From Burkholderiaceae bacterium (lineage in GTDB: Bacteria; Pseudomonadota; Gammaproteobacteria; Burkholderiales; Burkholderiaceae_D), in assembly GCA_018261755.1 (NCBI GenBank), contig JAGTRJ010000016.1, forward strand, positions 1 through 42,029: 42,029 nucleotides of DNA, given 5' to 3'. The notes beneath the pieces are model-generated. The model made no database searches and was not told the DNA's origin. It worked only from the letters and a program-made list of their open reading frames with translations. Positions within the stretch are counted from its first letter, which is position 1, and each line of letters begins with the position of its first letter. The position numbers were made by a program, and so were the translations under genes. Shown here in pieces: positions 6,817 through 15,912 of the stretch.

Positions 6817-7947
6817 ATGATGCTGGCTGAACTTCCTCCGGTGGCGGTCATTGGCGAGCCGGTTTCGATGGTTGATACACCGGCGCTGCTGCTCGATCTC
6901 GATGCATTCGAACACAATCTGCGCCAGATGGCCGCTTTGGCAGAACGCGGTGGCTTGGCATTGCGTCCTCACGCGAAGGCGCACAAATCGGTCGCCATTG
7001 CCAGCGCCCAGATTGCGCAGGGCGCGGCAGGGATTTGCTGTCAGAAACTGAGCGAGGCCTATCCGTTTGCGGCTGCCGGCGTCAAAAACATCTTCATCAG
7101 CAACCAGTTTGCCGGCCCGAAGAAGGTGGCGATGGCGGTCGAGCTGGCGCGGCAGGCCGAGTTGAGCGTATGCGTCGATCATCCGGCACAGGTGCGCGCA
7201 TTGGGCGAGGCCGCGCAGCGACATGGCGTGCGGGTAGCGGTATTGCCGGAAATTGATGTCGGACACGAACGTTGTGGCGTTGCCGATGCGGATGGCCTGC
7301 TGACGCTGGTGGATGCGATTGCGGCGCAGCCTGCGCTGTCATTTGCCGGCATTCAGGCGTATCACGGCGGCGCACAGCATATTTCAGACTGGGTGCAGCG
7401 GCGGGATGTGTCGCGCCGATCGGCCGAACTGACGGCACAATTTTTACGTTGCCTCGAAGCGCACGGCATCCGCTGCAGCATTGTCACTGGCGGTGGTACC
7501 GGATCGGCCGAATTTGATGTCGAAAACGGCGTGCTGACCGAGATTCAGCCGGGCTCATATGCGCTTATGGATCGCCATTATGGTTCGCTCGAATGGCTGG
7601 GGACGCTGCAACTGCAGCACAGCCTGTTTATTGCGGCGACGATCATGAGCACCGCGCGGCCGGGCAAGGCTGTGTGCGACGTCGGCCTGAAATCTGTGGC
7701 AGTCGATTCAGGTTTGCCGGAAGTATGGCAGCAGAGGGATGCTGACGGCTTGCGCTATGTGGGCGCCTATGACGAGCACGGCATGCTGGAAACCGGTGGC
7801 GATAGGCGCGACAGGCTTGGCGAGCCATTTTTGCTTGTTCCCGGACATGTCGACCCGACGGTGAATCTGTATCGCGAACTGGTATGCGTCAGAAGGGGGC
7901 GGGTTGAAGGGCTGTGGAATATTGATGCGCGTGGCCTGAGCCGCTGA
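6817..7947 (+). CDS. PLP-dependent DSD1-family enzyme (D-threonine aldolase / D-serine dehydratase-like)
   Basis: Predicted 376-residue cytoplasmic enzyme of the fold-III PLP family. The N-terminal alanine racemase-like barrel starts VDTPALLLDLDAFEHNL; RPHAKAHKS (about residues 51-59) carries the PLP-binding lysine. TGGGTGSAEFD provides the phosphate-binding Gly-rich turn. The C-terminal beta domain has PGHVDPTVNLYRELVCVRRG, close to the metal-ligand motif (H...C) of D-serine dehydratase and D-threonine aldolase. Members cleave D-3-hydroxyamino acids (D-threonine, D-serine, 3-hydroxyaspartate); the exact substrate cannot be told. ATGs lie at 6817 and 6820. It is divergent from the AEC transporter, and its stop is only 17 bp from the convergent DUF882 gene. 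Confidence 0.88.
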   Translation: MMLAELPPVAVIGEPVSMVDTPALLLDLDAFEHNLRQMAALAERGGLALRPHAKAHKSVAIASAQIAQGAAGICCQKLSEAYPFAAAGVKNIFISNQFAGPKKVAMAVELARQAELSVCVDHPAQVRALGEAAQRHGVRVAVLPEIDVGHERCGVADADGLLTLVDAIAAQPALSFAGIQAYHGGAQHISDWVQRRDVSRRSAELTAQFLRCLEAHGIRCSIVTGGGTGSAEFDVENGVLTEIQPGSYALMDRHYGSLEWLGTLQLQHSLFIAATIMSTARPGKAVCDVGLKSVAVDSGLPEVWQQRDADGLRYVGAYDEHGMLETGGDRRDRLGEPFLLVPGHVDPTVNLYRELVCVRRGRVEGLWNIDARGLSR

Positions 7948-7964
7948 GGTCGCAGGAATTAACG

Positions 7965-8552
7965 TTACCAGGAGCGCACGCGCCCTGTGTCGACATGCAC
8001 GAAATCCGATTTCGGATAATAGCCAACGCCGCCAGCATGCAGGGCCAGCGCCGCTTCACGCAATGCGGTCAGGCTGCATTGCGGCAGGCGGATGTCGACC
8101 GCCTGGCCTTTCATGTGCAGGCTGCCTTGCGCCACGCCTGAGCCGGGTGTCGCCAGCTTGGCATTGCTTTCCGGAGAGCGGAAACCCGAAATTACATGGA
8201 ACGGCTGGTTGCCGCCGAGTTTGGCGTGCAGCAGGTAGAGCAGATCGAACAGGCGATTGTCGATCGGCGCGATTTCATTCGTGCGGTGATCGCGCAGCAG
8301 GCGGTTGAACGCGGTCATTGCTTCCGGGATGTATTGCCCCTGTTCCCAGTAGGCGGCCGACAGGCTTTCGCCGGTATGCAGATTCAGGAAGCCAAGTTTC
8401 CGTTCAGCCGCCGACTGCATGCTGCCAGCCCATGATGGAGTTGCTATAACGCAGGTGCTGGCGGTGGTCCATTTCAGGAAGTCGCGGCGTGACAGGCCAT
8501 TCTTATTGGCGGTGCTGCGGTTGCTTATGGTTGCTGATGCTTGCCTGTTCAT
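7965..8552 (-). CDS. Tat-exported DUF882/YcbK-family murein peptidase (M15-like)
   Basis: Predicted 195 residues. The N-terminus carries a Tat signal, LSRRDFLKWTTAST, followed by a hydrophobic stretch ending near PSWAG. The mature domain is the DUF882 family, with a peptidase M15-like zinc fold related to D-Ala-D-Ala carboxypeptidases: HVISGFRSPESNAKL, SLHMKGQAVDIRLP and VGYYPKSDFVHVDTGRVRSW supply the His, Asp and His ligands. Family members are thought to act on peptidoglycan stem peptides; E. coli YcbK (MepK) is an endopeptidase that cuts mDap-mDap crosslinks. An SD sequence (AAGAGG) precedes the ATG at 8552. The start overlaps the end of the L,D-transpeptidase gene by 50 bp, so the two are coupled. 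The pairing is notable because one enzyme makes, and this family can cut, 3-3 crosslinks. It ends the Tad gene array. Confidence 0.88.
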   Translation of the reverse strand: MNRQASATISNRSTANKNGLSRRDFLKWTTASTCVIATPSWAGSMQSAAERKLGFLNLHTGESLSAAYWEQGQYIPEAMTAFNRLLRDHRTNEIAPIDNRLFDLLYLLHAKLGGNQPFHVISGFRSPESNAKLATPGSGVAQGSLHMKGQAVDIRLPQCSLTALREAALALHAGGVGYYPKSDFVHVDTGRVRSW

Positions 8553-9507
8553 TGTCCTCTTCTGCTGGCGCGAGCGTGACTTCGCGTGCCATTCCTTCCT
8601 TGCGCCGGATGATTTCCTTGACGCGCAGCCAGTCGATGCGGTCGGTCAGACCATACGTTTCCGCCAGTCCGCGTACCGCAGCCATCGGGTCGCCCGTTTT
8701 TTTGTAGACATCCGTATGTACTTCGACGAAGATTCGTCCGTCCGGCAAATGCGCCAGCATCGCCGGAGTATATACGATTCGGCCTTCCATGCCGATTTCG
8801 GCCTTGTCGAACAAGGTTTGAATGTCATCGGGGTGCATGCGGATACAGCCGTGACTGCGGAAACGGTAAATGCTGGCTGGTGCAATCGTGCCGTGAATGC
8901 CGTAACCTGGCAGGCTGAGACCGAGCCAGTGCTTGCCCAGCGGGTTTTTCGGCCCCGGCGGTATCTCTGTAATCACAGTCTTGCCTTCGCGTCTCATTTC
9001 TTCCTGAATCGATTTCGGCACCACCCAGGCCTTGTTTTCCTGACGGCTGGCGATGTAAAAATTGCCGGCAGGTGTGGGCCAATCCGGCTTGCCCAGACTG
9101 ACAGGGAAGGCGCCTTCCAGCTTGCTGTCTTCAAAGTAATACAGCATCCGTTGCGGCAGGTTGATCAGGATGCCTTCCTCAAGCTGCGCGGGAATGATGT
9201 GCGGATTGATGATGCGCAGCTTGTCGCCGGTTCGGATTTTGTAATTGGCAGATAGGCCGTTATCACGCAGGATGGTTGTTTCCGGAATGCCGAAGCGTGC
9301 CCGGATTTTTGCCAGCGTATCGGTGTGTTTTACCGTGTATTCGATGTCGTTGCCGGCGATGGCCTCGGAATAGGCGGCGGATTTGCCATTAGCATTTTGC
9401 GCTTGTGCTGTGTGGTTTAGCAGTAGCGTAATGAACAGACAGCCCAGCGCATTGATGATGCGCCGGGCGACAGATGGGGGCCGAATCGCATAGACGTCAG
9501 CTGTCAA
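8503..9507 (-). CDS. L,D-transpeptidase (YkuD) with N-terminal LysM
   Basis: Periplasmic enzyme expected to form 3-3 (mDap-mDap) peptidoglycan crosslinks or attach proteins to the wall. A LysM-like segment (EYTVKHTDTLAKIRARFGI...RTGDKLRI) lies just after the signal peptide, followed by the YkuD domain. The catalytic motif is intact: GIHGT...RFRSHGCIRM, with the nucleophilic Cys. The signal peptide is RRIINALGCLFITLLL...AQA. The start is uncertain. The frame is open to an ATG at 9558, but that would put 36 residues before the hydrophobic core; a TTG at 9507 gives a normal signal peptide and an 11-bp overlap with the upstream TPR gene. No clear SD supports either. Its place directly behind the TadD-like gene suggests wall remodelling for the pilus machine. 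Confidence 0.9.
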   Translation of the reverse strand: MTADVYAIRPPSVARRIINALGCLFITLLLNHTAQAQNANGKSAAYSEAIAGNDIEYTVKHTDTLAKIRARFGIPETTILRDNGLSANYKIRTGDKLRIINPHIIPAQLEEGILINLPQRMLYYFEDSKLEGAFPVSLGKPDWPTPAGNFYIASRQENKAWVVPKSIQEEMRREGKTVITEIPPGPKNPLGKHWLGLSLPGYGIHGTIAPASIYRFRSHGCIRMHPDDIQTLFDKAEIGMEGRIVYTPAMLAHLPDGRIFVEVHTDVYKKTGDPMAAVRGLAETYGLTDRIDWLRVKEIIRRKEGMAREVTLAPAEEDNEQASISNHKQPQHRQ

Positions 9508-11116
9508 TTTGCATGTTATCCATGTTGTTGATGGCAAGAGGTGCCTGTTTGGTGTCATTGTCCGACAACGTCACTTTCATTGCCATGTCCTTGCCGAGAA
9601 TCAGCTTGATGTCGGTACCGCGGCGCAGGTTTTCGTCCTGACGCAAGACCGCTTTTCTGGCAAGCTTTTGGCTCAATGCCAGAGCCTGATCATGATAGCC
9701 GGCCCGGTAGTGGATGACAGTCTGCTTTTGGCGATAGGGCTTGGAATTGGTCAGTCTGGCATGAGGCAAGCCTTGCTCGGCCAGCATGGCGCGAGTTCTT
9801 CTGGCCATGCCGGTGATGCCGTTGCCGTTGGCAATTTCCAGTTGATAGCCAGATTCCGTCTGTCGTTCATCTGGCTTGAGCATCGGTTCTGGTTTGTCCG
9901 CCTGTTTTCCCGTTCCTGATTCCGGTACTGGCGCTGCTGGAATGGTCGCTGCCGACGAAGCTGGTTGCTGATTGTCGGGGTCGTTCCGATCGGCTGTGGT
10001 GATGGATGAAGCCAGCACCATCAACGAATCACCGAGAAGGGTCGATTCCGGAATGAGTTTGGCTAGCGGCGTGGATTCAAAAAATTGCGCTGGTGATAGC
10101 GCCAGCATGTGTGGTGTTGCCACATTGATGGTGGTGGTGCCGTATGGATGCAGGGTCACGTTGATATCGGCCTGTGCATGCAGATTGACGATGCGCGGCG
10201 CTTCCACCGTGGCAACCTGGACTGGGGCAGGCACGCGGTCGGCAGTCGTCACATTTTTTGTCTCTGCTACTGCGGCAACGGCGGTAATGCCATGTGGTTG
10301 CAGTGTGACGCTTCGAACGATTTCCGGTTGCAGGTTGACCACTCTTGGCGTGTCCGACGATGCAGGCGTCACGGGTGTTTTCGTTTCACTGATTGCGGCG
10401 ACGGCAGCGGGTGCAGCTAAATTGGTGGTGGTGGCCATTGCGGCCAGTGGCGCGGCCGGTTCTGGCTTTGATGCGGATGATGGAGCAGACGTTGCTGATG
10501 CGGTGACAGATGCATCAATTGACGCAACCGCGCTTGCCGGTGCGGCCGTTTTTTTGGCCGCGAGTTGTGGAGAACTCAGTTCTGCGGCACGAGCGAATGC
10601 GATTAAGGCGCTATCTTCATTTCCTGATTTGCGATAGGCGGCGCCGATGTTGTTATGCGTACGCTGGTTGCCAGGTTCGAGCTTGAGTGCTTTTTCGAAA
10701 GCGACAATGGCTTCGCCATGCTTGCCTTGCAGAAAATAGGTATAGCCAAGATTGTTGTATACCTTGGCAACCTGTGGTTTTGTTTTCAGGATTGAATTGA
10801 ATACTGCCACCGCTTCGTCGTATTTCCCCTGTTTCGAATACACGGTTCCCAATGCATTTTGGGCATCCACATAATCAGAGTGGATTTCCAGGGCCTTGAT
10901 GTAGGCTTCGGCTGCCTTGTCGAGGCGATCTTGCCCCTGATAATAGCGCCCGAGCTGGTAGTAGTCGTTGGCGTAGCTGGCTGAGTGGCGTACACGCTGC
11001 ATGGGCTCGATGCGAGTCGCCATGTCCGGGGGGGGCGATTTGTCGGCCATCGAACTGCATCCAAACAATACCGGAACGCTGCAGACAACTGGTAATAGCC
11101 GGAATGGTTTTTTCAT
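9497..11116 (-). CDS. tadD: TadD-like TPR lipoprotein with C-terminal LytR_C-type domain
   Basis: Predicted 539 residues. Lipoprotein signal MKKPFRLLPV...VLFGC, with lipidated Cys20. About four TPR units cover 49-180 (YYQLGRYYQGQ, NALGTVYSKQG, NNLGYTYFLQG, NNIGAAYRKSG), matching TadD, the lipoprotein that assists secretin assembly in Tad systems. A long Ala/Pro/Ser/Thr-rich linker (about 183-420) contains two related segments exactly 50 residues apart: PRVVNLQ...TLQPHG at 257-276 and PRIVNLH...TLHPYG at 307-326. The C-terminus (about 423-508: LEIANGNGITGMARRTRAML onward) resembles the LytR_C domain, which is linked to the cell envelope. SD AAGGAG lies 6 bp before the ATG. It is about twice the length of a usual TadD. 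It follows tadC and overlaps the L,D-transpeptidase frame. Confidence 0.85.
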   Translation of the reverse strand: MKKPFRLLPVVCSVPVLFGCSSMADKSPPPDMATRIEPMQRVRHSASYANDYYQLGRYYQGQDRLDKAAEAYIKALEIHSDYVDAQNALGTVYSKQGKYDEAVAVFNSILKTKPQVAKVYNNLGYTYFLQGKHGEAIVAFEKALKLEPGNQRTHNNIGAAYRKSGNEDSALIAFARAAELSSPQLAAKKTAAPASAVASIDASVTASATSAPSSASKPEPAAPLAAMATTTNLAAPAAVAAISETKTPVTPASSDTPRVVNLQPEIVRSVTLQPHGITAVAAVAETKNVTTADRVPAPVQVATVEAPRIVNLHAQADINVTLHPYGTTTINVATPHMLALSPAQFFESTPLAKLIPESTLLGDSLMVLASSITTADRNDPDNQQPASSAATIPAAPVPESGTGKQADKPEPMLKPDERQTESGYQLEIANGNGITGMARRTRAMLAEQGLPHARLTNSKPYRQKQTVIHYRAGYHDQALALSQKLARKAVLRQDENLRRGTDIKLILGKDMAMKVTLSDNDTKQAPLAINNMDNMQIDS

Positions 11117-11150
11117 CTCGAACTCCTTGTCCGTTCAGTGGGCGGACGGT

Positions 11151-12089
11151 TTATTGTCCGCCAGTGATGGCTGGAAACAGGCTGCGGCTGATCTGGATGA
11201 CAGCCGGCCCCATCAGGACAACCATAAGCGCTGGGAACACGCAGAAAATCAGCGGAAACAGAAGTTTCAGCGGAATTTTGGCAGCAGCTTCTTCCGCACG
11301 CTGGCGACGTTTGACGCGCAAGCCATCGGCATGTACGCGCAGGGAATCGGCAATGCTGGTACCGAATCTCTCCGCCTGAATCAGCATCGCAACCAGCGTA
11401 TCGACTTCTTCCGCACCGGTTCGCATTGCCAGGTTGCGCAAGGCACGCTCTTTGCTGCTGCCGGCACGCAACTCAAGCGTGACCAGATAGAGTTCTTCAC
11501 TCAACACCGGTGCGACTTCGGACATTTCCATTGCTACCCGGCCAACAGCAGCATCAATGGCCAAGCCTGCCTCGATGCAGATAGTCATCAGGTCGAGTGC
11601 ATCCGGGAAATTCTCGAAAATTTCCAGCTTCCTTGCCGCGATTTTGCGCGACAGCAAAATGTTGGGCAGGTAATAGCCGAGAGCGGCTGCGGCTATCATC
11701 GGAAACATCATCGATTGCGGTTGCATCTTCACATCGATCATCATCAGCAGCATCCAGGCGAGTACGGGAAAGATCAGCGCCAGCAGCGTCTTCATGCCGA
11801 AGTAGATGATGGGGGCATATTCTCCGCGGTAGCCGGCATTGATGAAACGCAGCCGCAAATGGGATTGATCCCAACCCTCCTTGGGAATCGCCAGTTTGGC
11901 AAATGGCGTCGTCAGCTTGGCAATTTTGGCAATCCAGGCTGCATCGCCCTTGCCTGGTTCTTTGACGCCTTCTACGACGCTTTGCAGACGACCTTCGATG
12001 CGGTCTGGCGTGAACAGGTACATTACCAGAAACGCGATACTGAATACGGCCACGAAGATGATCGCCAGAACAATGTATATGTTCGACAT
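11151..12089 (-). CDS. tadC: Tad inner-membrane platform protein TadC
   Basis: Predicted 312 residues, type II secretion F-domain family. An N-terminal helix (IYIVLAIIFVAVFSIAFLVMYL) is followed by paired helices near the middle (LLALIFPVLAWMLLMM and MFPMIAAAALGYYLP) and a cytoplasmic GspF-type domain (FPDALDLMTICIEAGLAIDAAVGRVA, LVTLELRAGSSKERALRNLA). A last helix is FPLIFCVFPALMVVLMGPAV. With TadB it forms the membrane platform on which the TadA ATPase works to assemble Flp pilin. It lies 67 bp after tadB and 34 bp before the TPR lipoprotein gene. SD AAGGA is a little far (about 10 bp) from the ATG. Confidence 0.93.
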   Translation of the reverse strand: MSNIYIVLAIIFVAVFSIAFLVMYLFTPDRIEGRLQSVVEGVKEPGKGDAAWIAKIAKLTTPFAKLAIPKEGWDQSHLRLRFINAGYRGEYAPIIYFGMKTLLALIFPVLAWMLLMMIDVKMQPQSMMFPMIAAAALGYYLPNILLSRKIAARKLEIFENFPDALDLMTICIEAGLAIDAAVGRVAMEMSEVAPVLSEELYLVTLELRAGSSKERALRNLAMRTGAEEVDTLVAMLIQAERFGTSIADSLRVHADGLRVKRRQRAEEAAAKIPLKLLFPLIFCVFPALMVVLMGPAVIQISRSLFPAITGGQ

Positions 12090-12156
12090 GGAGATGTTCC
12101 TTCCTTTTTCGTGCTGTTACGGTAATCGGGAAAGGCAGCAGACCGGTTGCGCAAGA

Positions 12157-13137
12157 TTAAACACGTATCCGGATCAGCTGGCGCATCCAGACAACACCCA
12201 CCAGCATCAATATCAGTGCTACGCCCATCATGATCAGGCCGCTGCGTTCAGTCCACAGCAATGACATGTACGCCGGGTTGATCAGATGCAGAATGAAAGC
12301 CATTGCGAACGGCAAAAGACAGAGAATCCATGCCGAAAGCCGGCCTTCGGCGGTCAGCACCTTGATTTGCCCGAACAGCTTGAACCGTTCGCGGATAATG
12401 GTGGCGATGCTGGCGAGCAGTTCAGCCAGATTGCCGCCTGTTTCACGCTGGATCAGGACCGCGACGACAAAGTAGTTGAGGTCGGTGCTGGGAACGCGCG
12501 TGGCCAGGTTCTTTAGCGAGTCCTGCATCGAAATGCCGTAATTGACTTCATCGAATACGATGCGGAATTCGCCAGCGATGGGTTCCGGCATTTCATTGCC
12601 GACCATTTGCAATGAAGATGGAAACGCATGTCCGGCTCGCATGGCGCGTGCCATCAGATCCAGCGCATCAGGCAACAGTTCTTCAATTTTGCTCAGCCGC
12701 TTGTACTTCTTGTTCAACAGCAGCAGAACGGGAACACAGGCTGCGGCGATAGTCAGCCATATCGCCAGCCAAAATGGCATGCGAAGCAGCCATAAAATAA
12801 TCATTGCGGTAACAGCGGAGGCAATGATGGTTGCGATGAACTGTGAAAGATCCAGTTTCGAGCCGGATTGTTGCAGCAGACGATCCAGTGGATGGATACG
12901 CGGCAGGCTCATCAGCAGGCTCTGAATTTTCGGAATTTTGCTCAGCAGCCGCTGCTTGACGATGGAGACTTCGGTTGATTCCGAAGCGTGCGCGCCGGCA
13001 GACATGATTCGCAACCGTTGCGAAATATGTTTTGCCTCAGGCCCGTAGGTTGTATTCCAAGTCGTGAACAATCCCTCGACCAGCAACACGACGGCGATGA
13101 AGACAGCTATCGCAAAGAAGATGTATAGGTAATCCAT
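12157..13137 (-). CDS. tadB: Tad inner-membrane platform protein TadB
   Basis: Predicted 326 residues, GspF-domain family and paralogue of TadC. The ATG at 13137 (MDYLYIFFAIAVFIAV) is chosen because GGAGG lies just upstream and the frame further up is antisense-like sequence inside tadA. An N-terminal helix, a helix pair around 130-165 (ATIIASAVTAMIILWLLRM and FWLAIWLTIAAACVPVLLLL) and the F domain (LLPDALDLMARAMRAGHAFPSSLQ, QRETGGNLAELLASIATIIRER) are visible, then two C-terminal helices. It is one of the two platform subunits of the Flp pilus machine. It starts 13 bp after tadA. Confidence 0.93.
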   Translation of the reverse strand: MDYLYIFFAIAVFIAVVLLVEGLFTTWNTTYGPEAKHISQRLRIMSAGAHASESTEVSIVKQRLLSKIPKIQSLLMSLPRIHPLDRLLQQSGSKLDLSQFIATIIASAVTAMIILWLLRMPFWLAIWLTIAAACVPVLLLLNKKYKRLSKIEELLPDALDLMARAMRAGHAFPSSLQMVGNEMPEPIAGEFRIVFDEVNYGISMQDSLKNLATRVPSTDLNYFVVAVLIQRETGGNLAELLASIATIIRERFKLFGQIKVLTAEGRLSAWILCLLPFAMAFILHLINPAYMSLLWTERSGLIMMGVALILMLVGVVWMRQLIRIRV

Positions 13138-13150
13138 AATCGCCTCCGTG

Positions 13151-14518
13151 TCAGCCGTTGACCTCGAAGTGCAAGGTTGGGTCGAACAGACTTTCCGGCA
13201 GTTCGATGCCCCGCACATGCAGCACTTCGGTGAAGCGCGGACGCACTCCTGTGGCACAGAAATAACCCTTTACTGAGCCATCTGGTGCGATACCTGTTTG
13301 GCGGAAGGCGAAAATTTCCTGCATTGTGATGATGTCGCCTTCCATGCCAGTGATTTCCTGAATGCTGACGATTTTGCGCTTGCCATCAGACAGACGTGCG
13401 ATTTGCAAAACCACCGCAATTGCAGAGCTAATTTGATGACGAGCGACTTTAGTCGGCAAATTCATGCCACCAAGCCCTACCATGTTTTCCAGGCGAGTCA
13501 ATGCATCGCGCGGAGAGTTGGCATGAATGGTGACCATGGATCCCTCATGGCCGGTATTCATCGCCTGCAGCATGTCGATCGCCTCATCGCCGCGCACCTC
13601 ACCCAGAATGATGCGGTCCGGTCGCATCCGTAGCGAGTTTCGCACCAGGGAACGCTGCGTTATTTCGCCTGTGCCTTCGATGTTGGGCGGGCGGGTTTCA
13701 AGCCGTACGACATGCGGTTGCTGCAACTGCAGTTCTGCCGCATCTTCAATCGTGATGATGCGCTCGTCGTGCGGAATATATCCGGACATGATGTTCAGCA
13801 TGGTTGTTTTGCCAGTGCCGGTACCACCGGAGATGGCCATGTTTACCTTGACCTTCGCCAAGCCTTCGAGCACCTCGGCCATCGCCGGAGACAGGCTTTT
13901 GAATTCGATGAAGTCCTTCATCGTCAGCGGCACGACAGCAAAGCGGCGAATCGACATTACCGGACCGTCAATCGACAACGGCGGGATAATCACGTTCACA
14001 CGAGAACCGTCAGGCAGGCGGGCATCAACCATTGGACTTGACTCATCGACGCGACGGCCGATGCGCGACACGATTTTGTCGATGATTTTCATCAGGTGTG
14101 CATCGTCGTTGAAGCACACGTCAGTCAGTTCCAGCTTGCCGTAGCGTTCGACGTAAACTGTGCGGTAGGTATTGACCAGAATGTCCGAGACCGTTGGATC
14201 CGCCATCAGCAATTCGATGGGGCCAAGCCCGAGCATTTCGAACTGGATGTCGCGCACCAGATTCTTGCGTTCGACTTCATTGAGCGCAACATTTTCTTGC
14301 GACAGCAAGTCTTCTACCAGCCGCTTCAATTCGGTCTGGAACAGATTGACCGGCAGCGAATCCATCATTTGCAGATCAATGCGGTCGATCAGGGCGCGAT
14401 GGATGCGGGCCTTCAATTCCCGGTATGCCGTAACCTCGATCATCTTGCGCTTCGGATTCGGCGTGCCATAGCTGCCCCTGACAGGATTGCTTGATTCGAG
14501 CTGTTCGCGTAGTGACAT
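13151..14518 (-). CDS. tadA: Tad pilus assembly ATPase TadA/CpaF
   Basis: Predicted 455-residue cytoplasmic hexameric ATPase of the type II/IV secretion superfamily; it powers both extension and retraction of Tad pili in studied systems. The N-terminal domain contains [17 protein letters not shown], typical of CpaF. The nucleotide-binding domain has Walker A GGTGTGKT (about 231-238), [14 protein letters not shown] (Asp box), Walker [12 protein letters not shown] (about 302-312) and the His box region STGHEGSM-like [16 protein letters not shown]. The ATG at 14518 has AAGGAG 7 bp upstream; an ATG at 14545 also exists but lacks this. It follows tadZ by 75 bp and precedes tadB by 13 bp. Confidence 0.95.
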   Translation of the reverse strand: MSLREQLESSNPVRGSYGTPNPKRKMIEVTAYRELKARIHRALIDRIDLQMMDSLPVNLFQTELKRLVEDLLSQENVALNEVERKNLVRDIQFEMLGLGPIELLMADPTVSDILVNTYRTVYVERYGKLELTDVCFNDDAHLMKIIDKIVSRIGRRVDESSPMVDARLPDGSRVNVIIPPLSIDGPVMSIRRFAVVPLTMKDFIEFKSLSPAMAEVLEGLAKVKVNMAISGGTGTGKTTMLNIMSGYIPHDERIITIEDAAELQLQQPHVVRLETRPPNIEGTGEITQRSLVRNSLRMRPDRIILGEVRGDEAIDMLQAMNTGHEGSMVTIHANSPRDALTRLENMVGLGGMNLPTKVARHQISSAIAVVLQIARLSDGKRKIVSIQEITGMEGDIITMQEIFAFRQTGIAPDGSVKGYFCATGVRPRFTEVLHVRGIELPESLFDPTLHFEVNG

Positions 14519-14593
14519 GATGTTGCTCCTTGCTTCGACGGTCATTGATCGGTGCTGCTCGTCTGCCTTCTTGTATTCTGGATATCAGGCACG

Positions 14594-15772
14594 CTAGAAC
14601 ATGTTCCTCAAGGTGCGCGCCAGCCAGCCCTGATTTTCCTTTTCTGGCGGTTGTGTCAGGATTTCTCCCCACTCGTGCAGCGCCTTGCTGACAGGATTTC
14701 TGGGCGCCATCTTGGCAATGGGGATGCCCTGGTTGACGGATGAGGCCACGGCTTCAAAGTGATTCGGGATGATGTGATCAACCTTGATGCCGAGAGTTTG
14801 TTCAATATGATGAATTTGAATGTCGCCGCCTTTGTTGTAGCGGTTGACAACTAGATGGATCTTGCTTTTCGGGTAATCAAGATGGCTGAATGTATCCACC
14901 AGCCGTTTGCCATCGCGAATGTATGGCAAGGTCATTTGCACGATGGGGTAAATCGTGTCAGAAAGATCGAGCACCTTGAGCGTCAGTGCATTCAGATTGC
15001 GTCCGACGTCGATGATGATGAAATCGAACAGAGTCCGTGCCAGCTTGATTAAGGCATCGACGTCCTCTGGGGTAACATCATGCGCACGAGATGGATCTTC
15101 CGGTGCCGCCAGCACGCTCAGGTTTGGCGTGACATTTACCATGCTGGACAGGAACAGGTGCCGGTCAAGGCGGTGGATGTCTTGTGCCACGTCGGCAATG
15201 GTTGATTTCGGCCCCTGATTGCTCAGGAACAGCAGTGCATCACCAAACTGCAGGTTGAGATCGAACAAGGCCACTTTGGCCTCTTCCGCCGTAGCCAGCT
15301 CATAAGCCAGATTGCATGCAAGGAATGTGGCGCCGCTTCCGCCTTTGCACGAAACGAATGCCAGCACCTTGCCGTTTTTCGTCGCTTCCTGCGCATGCTT
15401 GCTGCGGATGCGGCCGAGCGCTTCGCTGACTGCATCACGGTTGACTGGAAACGATAGCACTTCACTGACGCCGGCACGCATTGCCCTGAGCAGGAATTCA
15501 GGTGTTTGCTTGTCGCAAAACAGAATGAATACCATCTCATGGTAAATCTGCGCCAGTCGTTCGACCGGCTCCAGATCAGGCAGATTGCCATGCCCGCAAT
15601 CGACCATCAGCACTTCGCGCACATTCTTGTTGTCCGGTGGCGTGCCGATATCCTGCAACTTTGCCTCGATGGTGGCAATCATGGATGCAGGAACGAAGTC
15701 GTCGATGGCCTTCATCATTTCATCCAGATGTTGCTTGTGCGGAGAGATTACGGTGATGTGCAAGTCGTCCAT
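14594..15772 (-). CDS. tadZ: Tad localisation protein TadZ/CpaE
   Basis: Predicted 392 residues. The N-terminal third resembles a receiver-like domain (VREVLMVDCGHGNLPDLEPV...VFILFCDKQTPEFLLRAMRAGVSEVLSFP), and the C-terminal two thirds are a ParA/MinD-type ATPase. The deviant Walker A, SCKGGSGAT (about 141-149), keeps the signature Lys143 but has Ala where the second P-loop Lys would be; such atypical loops are known in TadZ/CpaE. FDFIIIDVGRN is the Walker B strand. TadZ places the Tad machine at a cell pole or focus. A 140-bp gap separates it from the pseudopilin gene upstream, larger than other gaps in the locus, so an internal promoter is possible, although no clear box is seen. Confidence 0.92.
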   Translation of the reverse strand: MDDLHITVISPHKQHLDEMMKAIDDFVPASMIATIEAKLQDIGTPPDNKNVREVLMVDCGHGNLPDLEPVERLAQIYHEMVFILFCDKQTPEFLLRAMRAGVSEVLSFPVNRDAVSEALGRIRSKHAQEATKNGKVLAFVSCKGGSGATFLACNLAYELATAEEAKVALFDLNLQFGDALLFLSNQGPKSTIADVAQDIHRLDRHLFLSSMVNVTPNLSVLAAPEDPSRAHDVTPEDVDALIKLARTLFDFIIIDVGRNLNALTLKVLDLSDTIYPIVQMTLPYIRDGKRLVDTFSHLDYPKSKIHLVVNRYNKGGDIQIHHIEQTLGIKVDHIIPNHFEAVASSVNQGIPIAKMAPRNPVSKALHEWGEILTQPPEKENQGWLARTLRNMF

Positions 15773-15912
15773 AATGGCCAGTTCCGGTTAATTGATTGCG
15801 GCGCAAGCCGCTGGTTTCATTCTCTCCACGCCTCGATATGCTCGTGCGCTTGCCCTTTAATCAATGATGACAATACCTTGCTGGTTCGCGTTTAAGTTTG
15901 CGCAATGTTTGG

